A DNA stretch of 64,000 nt from Cyclospora cayetanensis (Eukaryota > Apicomplexa > Conoidasida > Eucoccidiorida > Eimeriidae): positions 124,001 to 188,000 of the forward strand of contig NW_020312481.1 of the NCBI RefSeq assembly GCF_002999335.1, given 5' to 3'. Under the pieces are notes generated by a model. The model searched no databases and was not told the DNA's origin. It saw only the letters and a list, made by a program, of their open reading frames with translations. The position numbers were made by a program, and so were the translations under genes. Positions 19,582 to 30,778 of the stretch are shown piece after piece; within the stretch, counting starts at the first letter, position 1; the number at the start of each line of letters is the position of its first letter.

Positions 19582-21241
19582 TTTCGCTGAGACAACAACG
19601 CACGCTCAAAGGACGCGTACTGCCAGCAGGGGCTGAAAGTCGCCACTCGGCAGACGGGGGCTGTACCTATTACACCTGCGAGAGCAGAGGCACGCCATCG
19701 GCGGAGACCTCGAGAGCCCCCTCGGCGCCTATTAGCGGGACCTTTCAAGCACACGTTTGCTCGGCAGCCTCCCGGTACGCAAGACTGCAGAAGGTTAGGC
19801 GCCTCTGCAATCAATGGACAGCTGCGATGCATGTTCTGCGTATGCCGTGAAGCAGCACCAGCAGCCCCTCTACTGGCGCCGCCCCCGCCCTCCCCTCGTC
19901 CCCCGAGCGAATGGTGCCAAACCGGAGCTACATGGAGCAAATGAAAGCTGCATCAACATGCCGCTACGAAATGAATGGGCCTAACATGCAAAAAACGCGA
20001 AGAATGAGACAGTGCGGGGCGCCGCTGCGGCAGCCGCCGGTTCCACGGCAGCAGTAACACGCTGCTGTCGCAGCGAGAATCACCTGTTATTGTGGAAAGG
20101 CAGGAGGAGCAAGGACGCAAAGGACAAAGAGAGAAGATTTAGTGGTATTTGACGCCTTTGGAAATCCCAAGGTCTGCCTCGGCAGCAGCTGCTGCTGCTG
20201 CTGCAGGGCTGCTGCAGTGGCTGCTCGCAGTGCCGCCATGCCCTTGTGGGGAACTCCCAGTGCAGCAGCGGCAGCCGCAACAAAGGCTGCCGCTGCATGC
20301 CTAGAGAGGCAAGGAGAAGGCCACTCGCTTTCCTTTGGGTTTCGCCGAATTTCTGTGGCCGTTTTCTTTCGGTTTGCCACTACACCTTCGAGGTAAATGG
20401 TTGCTGCTACTGCTGCTGCTGCTGCTGCCGCTGCAATAGTCTCGTGGTTGTTTTGAGGGGCCGCAGAAGAAGCAGCAAGAGCGACACCAGCAATTGACAT
20501 CCGTTTTCTGTTCTCACCACGCAAGGTTCCTAGGCTCGCTGCGCTCTGTGTCTCTGCTTCTGCTTGCCTCTCCTCGTTTTTTCGTGGTGTGGGGTGGGCT
20601 GTGGACCCCTTCGCCACGGGGCCGCATGGCCGATTTTCGTCTGAAGACGTTTATGTGCTCCTGAAAGCGGTTCAACACTTTAAAGCCGCTGCAATTAAGC
20701 TGTAGTCCTTCGTATCGGAATCCACAGGTCCTCTGCGCGGTGGTTGCTTCATTCACTCTGTGTATGGCTGGCGTGCTCCCATCCTCCCTCCCATGTGGCG
20801 TGGTCATGCATGGCATGCGCGATACATTGGGCCCCTCTGTGTGTGGCTCTAGACGGCAGCCTCTGCAGCGGTTGAGGGAATGAGGCGCGCTTCAACTAAT
20901 ATGAGTGCTGTGCTTGGCTAGTAGTCGCCTCCGCCTGGTTATTCGTCTTGCTCCCTGTTCCTCTTCCTCTCTCTCCGAACTTTTCCTCGCGGGATCTGCC
21001 GTCCTTCTGTACAACGGCTAGATCTTCCTTCCCGCGTTGCTTGACAGTTTTTTTTCATTTTTGCTACCAGTGGCTCTCTCTGTGCGCTTTCGGGGTCGCA
21101 ACTGTGCACCCGTGATGATGTTACCGGGTGTCACTATCTCGCACTCCACGCTGCTGCAGACTTGCATGCGATTCGCAGTCGTGCATCCGCAGTCCGTAAT
21201 ATGCCTTTCTCTCTTTTTTGCGCGCTCCTCAGGCAGAGAAA
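19582..21241. promoter_or_regulatory. Divergent region between RPS16 and RPL13
   Basis: The 1.66 kb between the two ATGs should contain both promoters and 5' UTRs. CAG/CTG runs occur at 20180-20216 and 20402-20434. Upstream of RPL13 a long pyrimidine-rich stretch (20940-21070) and a good acceptor (ctcctcag at 21232, nine bases before ATG) suggest a 5' UTR intron, common in ribosomal protein genes. Confidence 0.5.
20087..20617 (-). other. Ala-rich open frame on the complement, doubtful gene
   Basis: This is a 176-codon frame between the ribosomal genes. It contains SIAGVALAASSAAPQNNHET, two Ala runs encoded by GCA/GCT repeats, and a short Gln run. Its openness is largely explained by CAG-type repeats, which are open in several frames. 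A possible intron at 20300-20393 does not keep phase. It could be a small alanine-rich protein, or repeat sequence in UTRs. Confidence 0.25.
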
Positions 21242-23129
21242 ATGGTGAGTCGCTCGGCGCAACTGCCAAACACCCATCTCCGCAAGGAGTGGCAGCGGTA
21301 CGTTCGCACCTGGTTTAACCAGCCTGCGAGAAAGCAGAAGAGGCGTCTGGCGAGACAGCAAAAGGCCGCCAAGAATGGCATCCGGTGAGTTCATGAGAGT
21401 GGCTGCAAGGCCGCTGGCAGCTGCCTCGGAGCGTCTCGTCCTGGCTGTCATTTTGGAGTGAAGGGAATCTTACTGCGATCGTCTAGTTGCATCCCTCACA
21501 GTCTTAGGTCCTCCTCGAGCTCCTTCGCACAAGAGTTGGTGTGTGGCGAAACTCTGCGAGCCGCTTTGCTGCAGGCCTGTCGGTCTGCTGCGGCCCGTGG
21601 TGCACTGCCCGACACAGAAGTACAACATGAAGGTTCGAGAGGGCAGAGGCTTCACCCTCGAAGAGCTGCAGGCAAGCTCCTCCCGCCAGTGGTGTCTCTC
21701 GCCTGTTTGGCGCGCTGTGTCGGTGTCTGGCAAGGCATGCTGCAGCTCGTCTTCGCCGGTGCTCTGCGGTTTGTGCGCGCTTCGAAGCCTCAAAAAGCTC
21801 TCCAGCATATCGCACCGCTTTTCCTGCGCTTCTGCCTCGAATCTCAGGCCGTCAACATCTCTCGGCGTGTCGCTTTGTCTATGGGCATCGCCGTGGATCA
21901 TCGCAGACGCAATAAATCCCAGGAGTCCGTGATTGCAAATATCAACAGACTGAAACTCTACTTGAGCAAGCTTGTCCTCTTCCAGGTACAAAAGAAACCC
22001 ACCCGATATCCAAACCCCCTTTCTTGGCTTTCGCCTTCCTCTCGGCTTCTAGGTTCAGAAATTAGCTGTTGGCGTCTCAAAGTAGATGTGTTGTCTAAAT
22101 CCGAGCAGCCTTTGCCCTCGATACTACCCGGGCACCCCTTCTTTACAGTCGTTTTTCACTCTCCCTCGCTCTACGCCTTATGTCGTGAGGTGCTTGAACG
22201 GCATCGGCGGCTGTAGCCTGCGCTGCGACTCCAAGACCAGCTGCCGCTGAGGGTCTCATTCTCAACGCGCTGGCTGCAAGTTACGTCCGTGCTCGTGCTT
22301 TTCCTCTGCTGTCTTGTACAGCGTGGATCGAAGGCCAAGAAGGGTTGCGCCGGCGTACCTGCCGACACCCCGAAGTCGCAGATCCAGAACGTCAAACAGA
22401 CGGCAATGGCCACTGCTCTTCCCATCGAGCAGCCTCACAGGAAGATCCGCGTAGGTTTTCCTTCGTGAAATGATGTGTATAAAAACACGGTCCGAGTTGT
22501 GTGCATCCAGAGGTGTTTTGTCCCTAGAATCCGCCTTTTCTGTGCCCTAGGGGAACTGTCAATACACCGCAGTTTTGAAGTGTAGAGGCAGTTGTGGAGC
22601 AGGAAGGGGGGCAGGAACGGAGGGCGGGAAAGGGTGAAAGAGGGCGCATGATGATCTCAAACCAAAACTGCAGCCTTTTGAGGCGATGGTGTCAGTTGAA
22701 ATCTGCAATGCTGACGAGCCCGTGTATAGCCCTGGCCCGCACTCCTGCCCTCCAATCAAGTAACACCTCATCGACAATACTGGGATTGTGTGGCCAAAGG
22801 TGTGCTCGAGCTGCAATTTGAGAGCTGAATATGATAGGCATGTGTGTGCAGGCCCGTGTGATCACCGAGGAGGAGAAGAAGTTCCTTGCGTATGCCACGC
22901 TGAGGAGGCAACTCAGAAACGCCAAGACTGTAGGGCTGTACTCACTAGGCGGATAGATGTGAAGGGTCACGAGATGTGCACTTTAGTGTTTTCGTGATGC
23001 ATGGTTTTGAAGGCTTTTTGGAGCCAAGGGGTCATAGGGCACTCTCGGTTATCTTGGCCTTTTTTGCAGGTCGGCAAGCAGGCGAAGAGGCTCGCAGAGA
23101 AGGCAGCGGCGGAGGCCGCGAAGAAATAA
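21242..23129 (+). CDS. RPL13: 60S ribosomal protein L13 (eL13)
   Basis: Large-subunit ribosomal protein. Six exons (21242-21384, 21575-21671, 21848-21985, 22322-22450, 22852-22929, 23070-23129) give 214 aa, normal for the family. Exon 1 reads [20 protein letters not shown], exon 2 [20 protein letters not shown] and GRGFTLEEL, exon 3 [18 protein letters not shown], exon 5 [18 protein letters not shown], and exon 6 the Lys/Ala-rich end. Intron 2 uses a GC donor (CTGCAG|gcaagc); no GT donor nearby preserves the conserved [13 protein letters not shown] junction. ATG 21242 follows an AG-rich leader. It is divergent with RPS16. Intron 4 carries a candidate C/D snoRNA. Confidence 0.97.
22641..22722 (+). 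ncRNA. Candidate C/D box snoRNA in RPL13 intron 4
   Basis: C box ATGATGA at 22648-22654 and D box CTGA at 22711-22714 are 56 nt apart. Directly outside them GGGC (22642-22645) can pair with GCCC (22717-22720), the terminal stem expected for a C/D snoRNA. A weaker internal C'-like CGATGGT lies at 22684. The host is a ribosomal protein intron, the classic location for such RNAs. The guide upstream of the D box would be in TTGAAATCTGCAATG; I could not check it against rRNA. Confidence 0.5.
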
Positions 23130-24374
23130 GCGCCTGCATGTCCATGGCTCTACCTGGGCAGCAACTTCACCAAAACATCACCCGCTGTAGGGAGCCCCTT
23201 CTTCGCCGTTCGTGGGTTGGATGGGGCAACAACGGGTCTCCAGCCGTCTACCTGGCGGAAAGAAACTCATGAACGTCTCTACAGTTCTTTGCTTTGTTAA
23301 GAGCCTTCAGGTTTCCCTAGTTTTAGGTACATACGGGCGTCTCCGGGGTTGGGTGGTCGAGAGTAGAGGAGTCCATAGTAGAGGCGGGCCGCTCTGGGGT
23401 GCTAGGTCTATTCTTAGGGGCTTTAGAGACTAGAGGAGCAGCCCTGGGGGAGTAACAGCGAATCATCCCCGAGGCAGTAAAAGTGAATCATCCCCGAGGC
23501 AGTAAAAGTGAATCATCCCCCAAGGCAGTAGCTGCGAAGCAGCACCACTGGACCCGCGCTGCGCCTCGAAACGATGCTTCGCCTGGGGATGTCGCATATG
23601 GCGTAATTATGCAGAGCCCTGGCAAGCACCTCGGGCACGGCGAGGCGCAACTGCACTGCTATGCTCACCAAAGCAGCCTCTAAATTGTGGAAGTAGAGGG
23701 GTGTAATCTGCACCATCCCACGCCTAGGGGTCTAGAATATTCTGTTTGGATATCCGGTGCTATACATACACCACCATCTCAGGCACCACTACCCATAAAA
23801 GCACGTGCTTGCTTAGTCTCTCTGATCGCTACACGTGCTTTTACCTTGTGGCTTTTTCGTTTCCGAATGCATGGAAAGTGTACGGGTTGTGGCAGAGAAT
23901 GCCAATATCTCCTGCATCCCGGACCGCCGACCGGAGCCCTAAGGCCATGAGGTCCTCTGAGGGGCCCCTTCGCGTCCGCCGGTGCAGTTCTACTGCTTGG
24001 GGTTGGTTTATTTCAATGCAACTTTATTTTGAATGGCTTTTGTCTCCCGATAGGCGATCTTTTGCCCTCTCGCTGCTGCATTATGTACCCCGGTTGCTAA
24101 GAAGCCCGGGGGCGCGAGGCCCTTGTTCGCAGTCGGCGGCCCCTGCTCGGCCAAAACAGCGAGGGAAATCTTCTAAACGCAATTGATATAGACGTTTAAA
24201 CCTGACTGTTTTTGCAGTCTTCCTACTGTCTCGTCTTGAGACCTCCTCTGTCGGCTTCGTATCCGTATAAGTTTCTATCCAGGCCCGTGGACGCGCCCAT
24301 AGAACCAGGCCCTTGAACACGCGCATCAGTTCCTTCCCAATTTCTCTGCATCCAGAAGCCCCCATGCCCCCGCA
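23130..24374. other. Intergenic stretch with short tandem repeat
   Basis: No coding exon is supported. It holds a 25-bp tandem repeat (23458-23533) and GGGGCCCC at 23964. The last part, from about 24060, is pyrimidine-rich and probably belongs to the 5' flank of the coiled-coil gene. Confidence 0.5.
23458..23533. repeat. 25-bp tandem repeat, three copies
   Basis: The units 23458-23482, 23483-23507 and 23508-23533 share GAATCATCCCC and GGCAGTA. The third has a one-base insertion and some changes. There is no spacer variety, so this is not a CRISPR-like array. Confidence 0.9.
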
Positions 24375-26921
24375 ATGGCCTTCGATGCGAACCCACTCGT
24401 CTGCCTGCCTCAGGGCATTCCGTATACCCCCTATGCGCCTGCAGGAGTGGGTGTCTCGGTCCCTCTGCCCCTTCCGCCCTCCCCAACTGTCCTCCATCAG
24501 GCAGTCGATCCCAAGCTGACGACACGTCGAGGGCCCCCTGGGGCCCCTGGTACCCTTCAGAAGCCCCGCTCGCCGGTTCGGGCCACTTCCGTCGTAGCCG
24601 AGTACATCCGACGGAACCTTTGCGATCCGCATACGCCACGAGGCCTCCGAGCAGCGGCCCCTACAGGCGATATTTCCAGATTCGCCACACCAGGAACAGC
24701 CTCCCGATCCACTACCCCTTTGCCATCGAGTTTGAAAGCTCGACCGGCTACTGCCTATGCAGCTCAGCGGCAGCATCGGCTCCACCCACGCCCGTTGCAG
24801 CGGACGTCTCTCACTGCTGCTTCTCGGACGGCTGCTAGCGGCTTTTCCCCCAAGCGCGGCGCAGACGATTCGGCTAAGAAGACCCCCCGGACGTCCACTG
24901 GAAGGGCCTCTGCCCCCGATGCCCCCGTCGTGAAGGCCCTCACGGAGGCCCTCACGAGAAACCAACACGAGCTAGAGAAGTTGAACGCAAGCTTGCGGGA
25001 GAAGCTGTCAGTTCGGGAGAGGCCAGTGTGTGGACGCCAGAAAGGAGGGGCCTCCCAAGGGGAGACAAAGCCTCGACGTCCCTCCCCCGCAACTCGACGG
25101 GCCCGCAGTGAAGAGACTCCTGGCAGCCGAGCTGCAGCCCATGGACTCCGTGTCACGAGTGTTCGGTGGATGCCTGGGGCGGCGTTGAGCTCCGGCGCGA
25201 AGAGTCTCGCAAAGCCAAAGAGCAGTGCTTCTTTGAGGACCACCCCCAAGGGGGCCTTTCCCCGCTTGCTGGGAAGCGAAGAAATAACAGAAGCAGAGAG
25301 GGCCCGGTTTTTGCTGGCGTTGGAGGAAGTAGAGCGAGAATTCGGAGAACGGATAGAAGACTGCGCCTCAGTCCTGCCGTCAGAGCTCTCGCGAGGGGTA
25401 TGGCCGATTTCACGCAGTATATCTTTCCTCGGCAAGGCGCAATACTGTAGCTTATCAGACTTGCGAGGGACGTGTGGCAGAGGGCGGAATCAGGTCTGAA
25501 AGCTGTGCAGTGCCTCGCAACGGCATGGTGCAGCTTGATAGTCTCTGTCCTCCCCCGCCTTCCCTTCCCTTGTGTAAACACCTTTACAATGACGTGCAGC
25601 GCTGGCATTAGCCTAACAAGGCCCTGAAGGGGCTTCCGGGGGTTTGCTGTGATGTCTCTGGCGTTAGTTTCTTTTCTTGTTATCTATGAAACTTGCAGGT
25701 CTTTAAGGCGCGTTCTATCAATGAGAAGCTCCTGCAGTTTCGGGAGGCACTGAATAAGCTCACAAAACAGGCAATGTGAGAGCTTCCGCCTTCCCTGCCT
25801 CCTCCCCTCATTAGTGCCCTCCCTAAAAATATCCATCCGCAGTACACTGACAGGGCACCCTTGACCTTTACGTCGTGTCAATCCTGAAGCAGCCACTCGA
25901 AATCCTTTCTGAGCACACAGGGCCTCCAAACACCGTGCCTGCATGCCTAGGCGATGTAGCTGTGTCCATGGAATAATTCCGCTGTGGCTTCTGGCTCTGC
26001 AACTCGCAGGATGATGAAGCTTTCACCGAAGGAGCGGGATGAATTGCGGCAGTTCAAGGCACACAAGAAGAGAGAGGCTCATCTACAGGCTGTGAGTAAT
26101 ATGTAAACCTAGGCACTTCCCCTGTAAGACGGAAGCTAGATGGCATATATCGCGGGCAGCGAGAATACTCCCCTACAAAGTTGGGTACATAGATACGGCT
26201 GAAAAATTTGCTTGCTGGCCTCGTGGTTTGTTCTTAGGCGCTTACCGAGGCGCGAGCCAACGTGGAGGCCTCGAGGGATCATGTTTCTCGGCTAAGGCGC
26301 TTGCTACTGCCGTTGCAGCACAGCGTTGCCGCGTACGCGTCTATTCAACGGGCAAACGTTGTTGCACAGGGGACCCCTTACGTTCCGTATTCCCCCGCAG
26401 TACCAGCGATTGGAGCGAGCGTGGATGCTTTGTACAAGGGCGAGCCTCGTGGAGTACAGTTATTCGACGCTCCCGAGAATGAAGGGGGCCCCCTAAACCC
26501 TTCCCTCTCTGACCCGTACAGCCCAAGGCCCTCTCCACGATCTGCAGGGCCCCAGGGAGGGACGTTCGTTGGGCCTTCAACAGGTCGGAGGCCAATTGGG
26601 GGGCCCCCAGCAGACTATGAAAGGCGTTCCCGTGATAGGCCTGAGACGTTCGCTAGGCCCTCTGTTTCGCCTCAGTCCCTTTCGAGAGCCGCCGACAAGT
26701 ATGAGGAACCCCCTGAGCAGCATTGGGCTGACTCTTTAGCGACCTTTCCCCATGATAGGTCTCCGAGCTCCCCCAGCTTCAATCGTAACGGCAATGCATG
26801 CGGCAAGGGTCCAGTAGATGAGCTATGCCTCCCTGAACGGGGTGAGAGAAGTAAGGATCCCTCCGCATTTGCTTCTCCACGGGGTGATGGCAGCAGCCTT
26901 GCTGCGTCAGGTGAGCTCTGA
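24375..26921 (+). CDS. Unknown coiled-coil protein with two PYxPY motifs
   Basis: Four exons, 24375-25397, 25699-25775, 26010-26091 and 26238-26921, join in phase to give 621 aa. The N-terminus has LPQGIPYTPYAPAGV; exon 4 has VVAQGTPYVPYSPAVPA, so Q-G-x-P-Y-x-P-Y-x-P occurs twice, about 400 residues apart. Between them are a basic Ser/Pro/Arg-rich stretch, a short helix (VKALTEALTRNQHELEKLNA), and an acidic helix (EEITEAERARFLLALEEVER). These lead into coiled coil over exons 2-4: INEKLLQFREALNKLTKQ, then LSPKERDELRQFKAHKKREA, then LTEARANVEASRDHVSRLRR. The tail is disordered and Pro/Ser-rich. The mix of coiled coil and short Pro-Tyr motifs is typical of coccidian cytoskeleton or pellicle proteins, but I recognise no family. 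A donor-like CAG|gtgagc sits six codons before the stop, so a further exon is possible. Confidence 0.75.
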
Positions 26922-28630
26922 ACTTCTTAATACTCCAGCATTAAAGTCTATGAGGGATTATCTCTGGCTCCTGCATCCATTAGCCCATGCTTTTTTGGAA
27001 TTGCTCACCCCCTCAGAAACCTAGGGCAAAGCAAGACTTCAAAGCCCTCACTATTCGTTGGCTTGTTCTCAGAGGAACAGATTTTCAAAGGAAGAAAAGA
27101 CGCAGTGAATTGGGCCACAGAGTTCTTGAGAAACCAGTGAGGGACTGAAATGCCTCCTCATCCAGTAAAATGTGTCTCCTTTGATTTTTGGACGTGTAGA
27201 TGCGTAATTTGTTCGGGCGGATTGTTTCCTTGTTTTTATGTCGCAGTTATGAGGGATGTGGTCTAGATTTTGGCGCTGTGCCTTCGAGGCCCTCAGAGCT
27301 CGGGACACCTTGAGAGCAGTCTGAGACCCCTTGGGAGAATACTTTTTGCACCGGCATGATTAGCAGTCCTAACATCTGTTGCTGCCAATGACCTTCAGGA
27401 TTCAGACACTATTCAAGGCCTTTAGGAAGAATAATAAGTGGTGGTGGCCTTGGGATGAAAGTTTGCGTGATGGGGCCCGCTGCTCTGCGGTGTCGAGTTA
27501 CATTCCTTGTCTGCCTGTCCGCTTACAACGTAAATGCAACTAAGACGCATTTTTAGCCCTAAATGGCACTGATCAGCATGGATCGCCAGTTCCTGTTTTT
27601 GGATTTACTGCTACTCTGTCGGCTTGCTCGTAGTACGGGTATAAAAGTACTCCGCAGCCAGACTAAATTTCGTGACCATTTCTCCCTGACACTCTTCTTC
27701 ACTAGGCTCGTAGAGTAGTAGACCTAGATACTCAGCCTTGAAAGCTTCCCTCATCGGTAAATGACCCTAAAGCGGGTATTGCCCCGGCTGCCCGTCTTTC
27801 CCAGAGCCCCGATGAGAAAACTCGACGGCCCCCCTCGTCCGTGTAGGGTCTAATGCATGCCAAAATAGGCGAAAACTGATTCGAGATTTGGCTCTTTGTC
27901 ATTTAAAACCCCACATGGACTCCAGTTCCCTCCTCCGCGCCCCCGCTCAGTTTCCTCTGCAACAAGCGACCGGGCCCCGACGAGTAATACCCAGTGGTCC
28001 GGTAGACTCCAGGAACTTCGCCTAGGGGAGTGGTGGCATCAGGGTTCCTGCTTCATGGGATTGGAGTGGGCCCGCTCAAACACTTTTTCTGCGAGGATTC
28101 TGCGAGTAGGGTGTGTCATGTGTGTCGTAAACACGGAAGAAAAATCAGCAGAGGACCTGTTGTGAAAAACTGTGCGTGGCGCGTCAAGGAGACTAGCACC
28201 AGTGGGCAGGCCGTCCTTTTGAGAGTTGGTGAGCCCTTTCTTCGCCATCGCTGCTATGTGCCTGTATATTACGGCACTTTAAAGGATTTGATACTTTGTA
28301 AAAGCTCTACTTATGCGTTGGCTCGGGAGATACGGGCAGTTCAAGTGTCTAGTGCCCCCATCTAGTGTGGCCCCTCGTCGCGAACCGCTCTGCGCCCCCG
28401 CGTTGCTTTCGGCTTCTTTTAAAGCACATCGCGCAAGGCGGAGTCTCATAGATTTGATTTTAGCTCAGTCGCACGCCTATAGCTCCAGAAAGAGCTGCAG
28501 CCACAGGAGCATTTGCATGTGCGGGAGGACTAGCTGCAGCTGCAGCATGATATGTCCCTGCTGCGAAACTCGCACCAGAAGTGGAAGGAGCAGGAGCAGC
28601 AGCAGCTTAAGACTTAGCGGCAACAGCTAG
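26922..28630. other. Intergenic stretch without a supported gene
   Basis: Only short frames occur. The last part (28480-28630) is AGC/CAG-rich and precedes the phosphatase ATG, probably as its 5' flank or leader. I see no RNA gene. Confidence 0.5.
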
Positions 28631-30778
28631 ATGTGGCTGTTTCCTCTAGCTGCGGCCCGCCGCGCTCGCCGCTCCGAGTTGCAGAAGACACAGGCAAACG
28701 GTGCCACTTCTGCCGCTTTTCTGGGTGTTTCTGCTCCCTCTGTGTCTTGTCCTAGGACTGTAGCCTCAGTAGGAGGCGCATCGGGAGGGCATGGCGGCGT
28801 AGTATGGCCATTGGGCGTCCCTGTATGCCCCTTTGTGGCTGGCAACAGTCCTGCAGTGGCTTCGGCGACTGCAGAGATCTACGCCTTCCTATCCACACTT
28901 CCACTGGATGTTAACAGCAGCACACTTGGCCCCGGACTGGTTGTTACGAAAACACCGGGGCGGCTATTTGTTGGCACCTTGGCGCATGCCCTGGACGAGA
29001 CTCTTCTGCAATCCCTCAGCATCGGCATCGTCCTTACTGCAGCTTGGCCCTTTGGCTCGTGGCCTTGCAGGCAGAGGGAGCTCTACAAAAAGCTGGGAAT
29101 CTTACATTATGTGCATCCTCTTTTGGACGATCCATCTCAGGTTCGTCACCGCGCAAGCGTGTTTCCGCCCGAGGGGTGTAGCGGTGTTCGGAAAGAGGTT
29201 ATCCTGCTTCACCCGTAGAGGGCACACCAGGGAGAAAAGGGGCATTAGAAAGCTCACACTGACGAGGCTTGTATGAGGTGGGCCTGTGGAGGGGGCTGAG
29301 GGAGGAGGCATTTCCTCCTGGGGGTCGAAGGGCTTACTGAGAGAACGCTGGGCTCTTCGCTTTTTTGAACATGCTCGCGAGAAACAATGGCCCGTGGTGT
29401 AGCACCCATTTTTCCCACTATTCGGGGTACTCGCTTCTCTTGCATCTTCTTAAGCGGGCTGGCGTTGCTATGGCGGTGCGGGAACCTGTGCCTCTCCTGA
29501 GCGTATCTATACGTCTATCTGTGTTCATAGATGTTGGGGATTTCCGTGTCTGCGCGTCTGCATGCGGGAGGCATCTGCCCGCGCGGACTCTTGGATCTAA
29601 ATCGACCGTCCCTAAGCGGTTTGTGGATTTTCGCTTTTCTTGTTCCTTTGCTGCAGCTTCTTCGTTTTGATAATTTATCCCTTGGTTCCGTCAGGGAAGC
29701 CCTCATGAGGTGTGTGTGGCAGCAGGTCGTCATTCCGAGAACATGGCTACAGGCTCATGGCACTGATTGTTGGGGCCTTTGATGCCTTCTTTCTTATGCC
29801 GCTGTCACCCCTAAACGATGGTTGCTTTGCTGCTGGGTCTGAGACTCCCGGTTTTACGGCCATAGCCCCCCTGCTTCTCTTCTGCCCTTTCGTGCTTGTG
29901 CGTAGAGGCACCAACGTCTTTATCCACTGCGAAAAAGGGATATCCCGTTCCGTCGCGGTTTGCATGGTAAGCACGAGCCGAAAGAAGCTGCGTTTTCTTC
30001 CTTTCTTGCACTCGCTCACTCACGGTGCTCGATTTTGGGGCCTTCTATCCCCCTTCTTCCCCCGCCCTTTTCCTCGCCCCCATCGTGCCGAGATTATTCT
30101 TGTGAAGTCCTTCTCTTTAACTTTCGGAAGGCCTGCCCAGCGAGAGCTTCCCGCTGACGTTTTCCTTCTCTTGGTTGCCTTCAGGCCTATTTGATTATGT
30201 ATGAGGGTCACTCTTTCCGGTCATCTTATCTCACCATTCGTCGTTACAGACCCATTGCGAGGCCTAACATCGGCTTCATTCACCAGCTCTTGGATCTGGA
30301 GGCTCAGATTGGATCTTCCGAAAGCATGCTTCATGATCGGCATCGCCGCCCCTCTCAGGGCGGAGCTCCTGCCCTGACTAATGAGCAGCGAGAAGCAGCC
30401 CTCTTTGGCAAATCGGAAAAAGGTGAAACAGGGGCTTCCCCAAGCAACAACTCCCCAGATCGCGTTCCTCCTCATGGCCAAAATCCCGCCTACAGCAAAG
30501 CTCATTCCAGGCAGGCAGCGGCCGCTGCTGGTCGTTCGGGCGTAGCTGTGGATCCAATGCCCCAAGCAATTGAGCGTACCGCCGTGCAGCGGACCGTTCA
30601 GGGAGTCATGGTGCTCTGCCACAATGCAAGCACCACTGGAGGCAGCACGCTGTCCGGGCAAGTCGTTGTTCCTACTGCTAGAGGCACACTCATGGAGGAT
30701 GAGTGGCGGCATCTAGCCGCAGTGGGGTCCCATGCGCTCTCCGAACCCCTTGCCTTTAGCGGTACGGCGTACCAATAG
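28631..30778 (+). CDS. Dual-specificity protein phosphatase
   Basis: Cysteine-dependent Ser/Thr/Tyr phosphatase. Exons 28631-29140, 29657-29709, 29906-29966 and 30185-30778 join in phase for 405 aa. The catalytic domain begins about residue 115 (TPGRLFVGTLAHALDETLLQ), with the general-acid Asp in HYVHPLLDDPSQ. The signature loop FIHCEKGISRSVAVC (HC-x5-R) lies in exon 3, and the closing helix YLTIRRYRPIARPN-IGFIHQLL in exon 4. All motifs of an active enzyme are present. The Pro/Ala-rich N-terminus and the disordered ~150-residue C-terminus are extra to the domain. A short hydrophobic bit before QRELYKKLG could hide a small intron (acceptor at 29070). Substrates unknown. Another possible donor overlaps the stop codon (CAATA|gtgtat), so the gene might continue. 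Confidence 0.9.

Noticed and set aside
19464..19940. 158-codon complement frame overlapping RPS16 exon 1
   Set aside because: Out of frame with RPS16, whose identity is certain; it is a shadow over GC-rich flank.
21113..21240. GTGATGAT upstream of RPL13 as a second C box
   Set aside because: No CTGA box or terminal stem follows within snoRNA distance.
23458..23533. Three regularly spaced repeats resembling a CRISPR array
   Set aside because: Repeats are directly adjacent with no spacers and the genome is eukaryotic.
24764..25435. 223-codon complement frame
   Set aside because: It is the shadow of the coiled-coil gene; the plus-strand exons chain in phase over four exons, while the complement frame has no partner.
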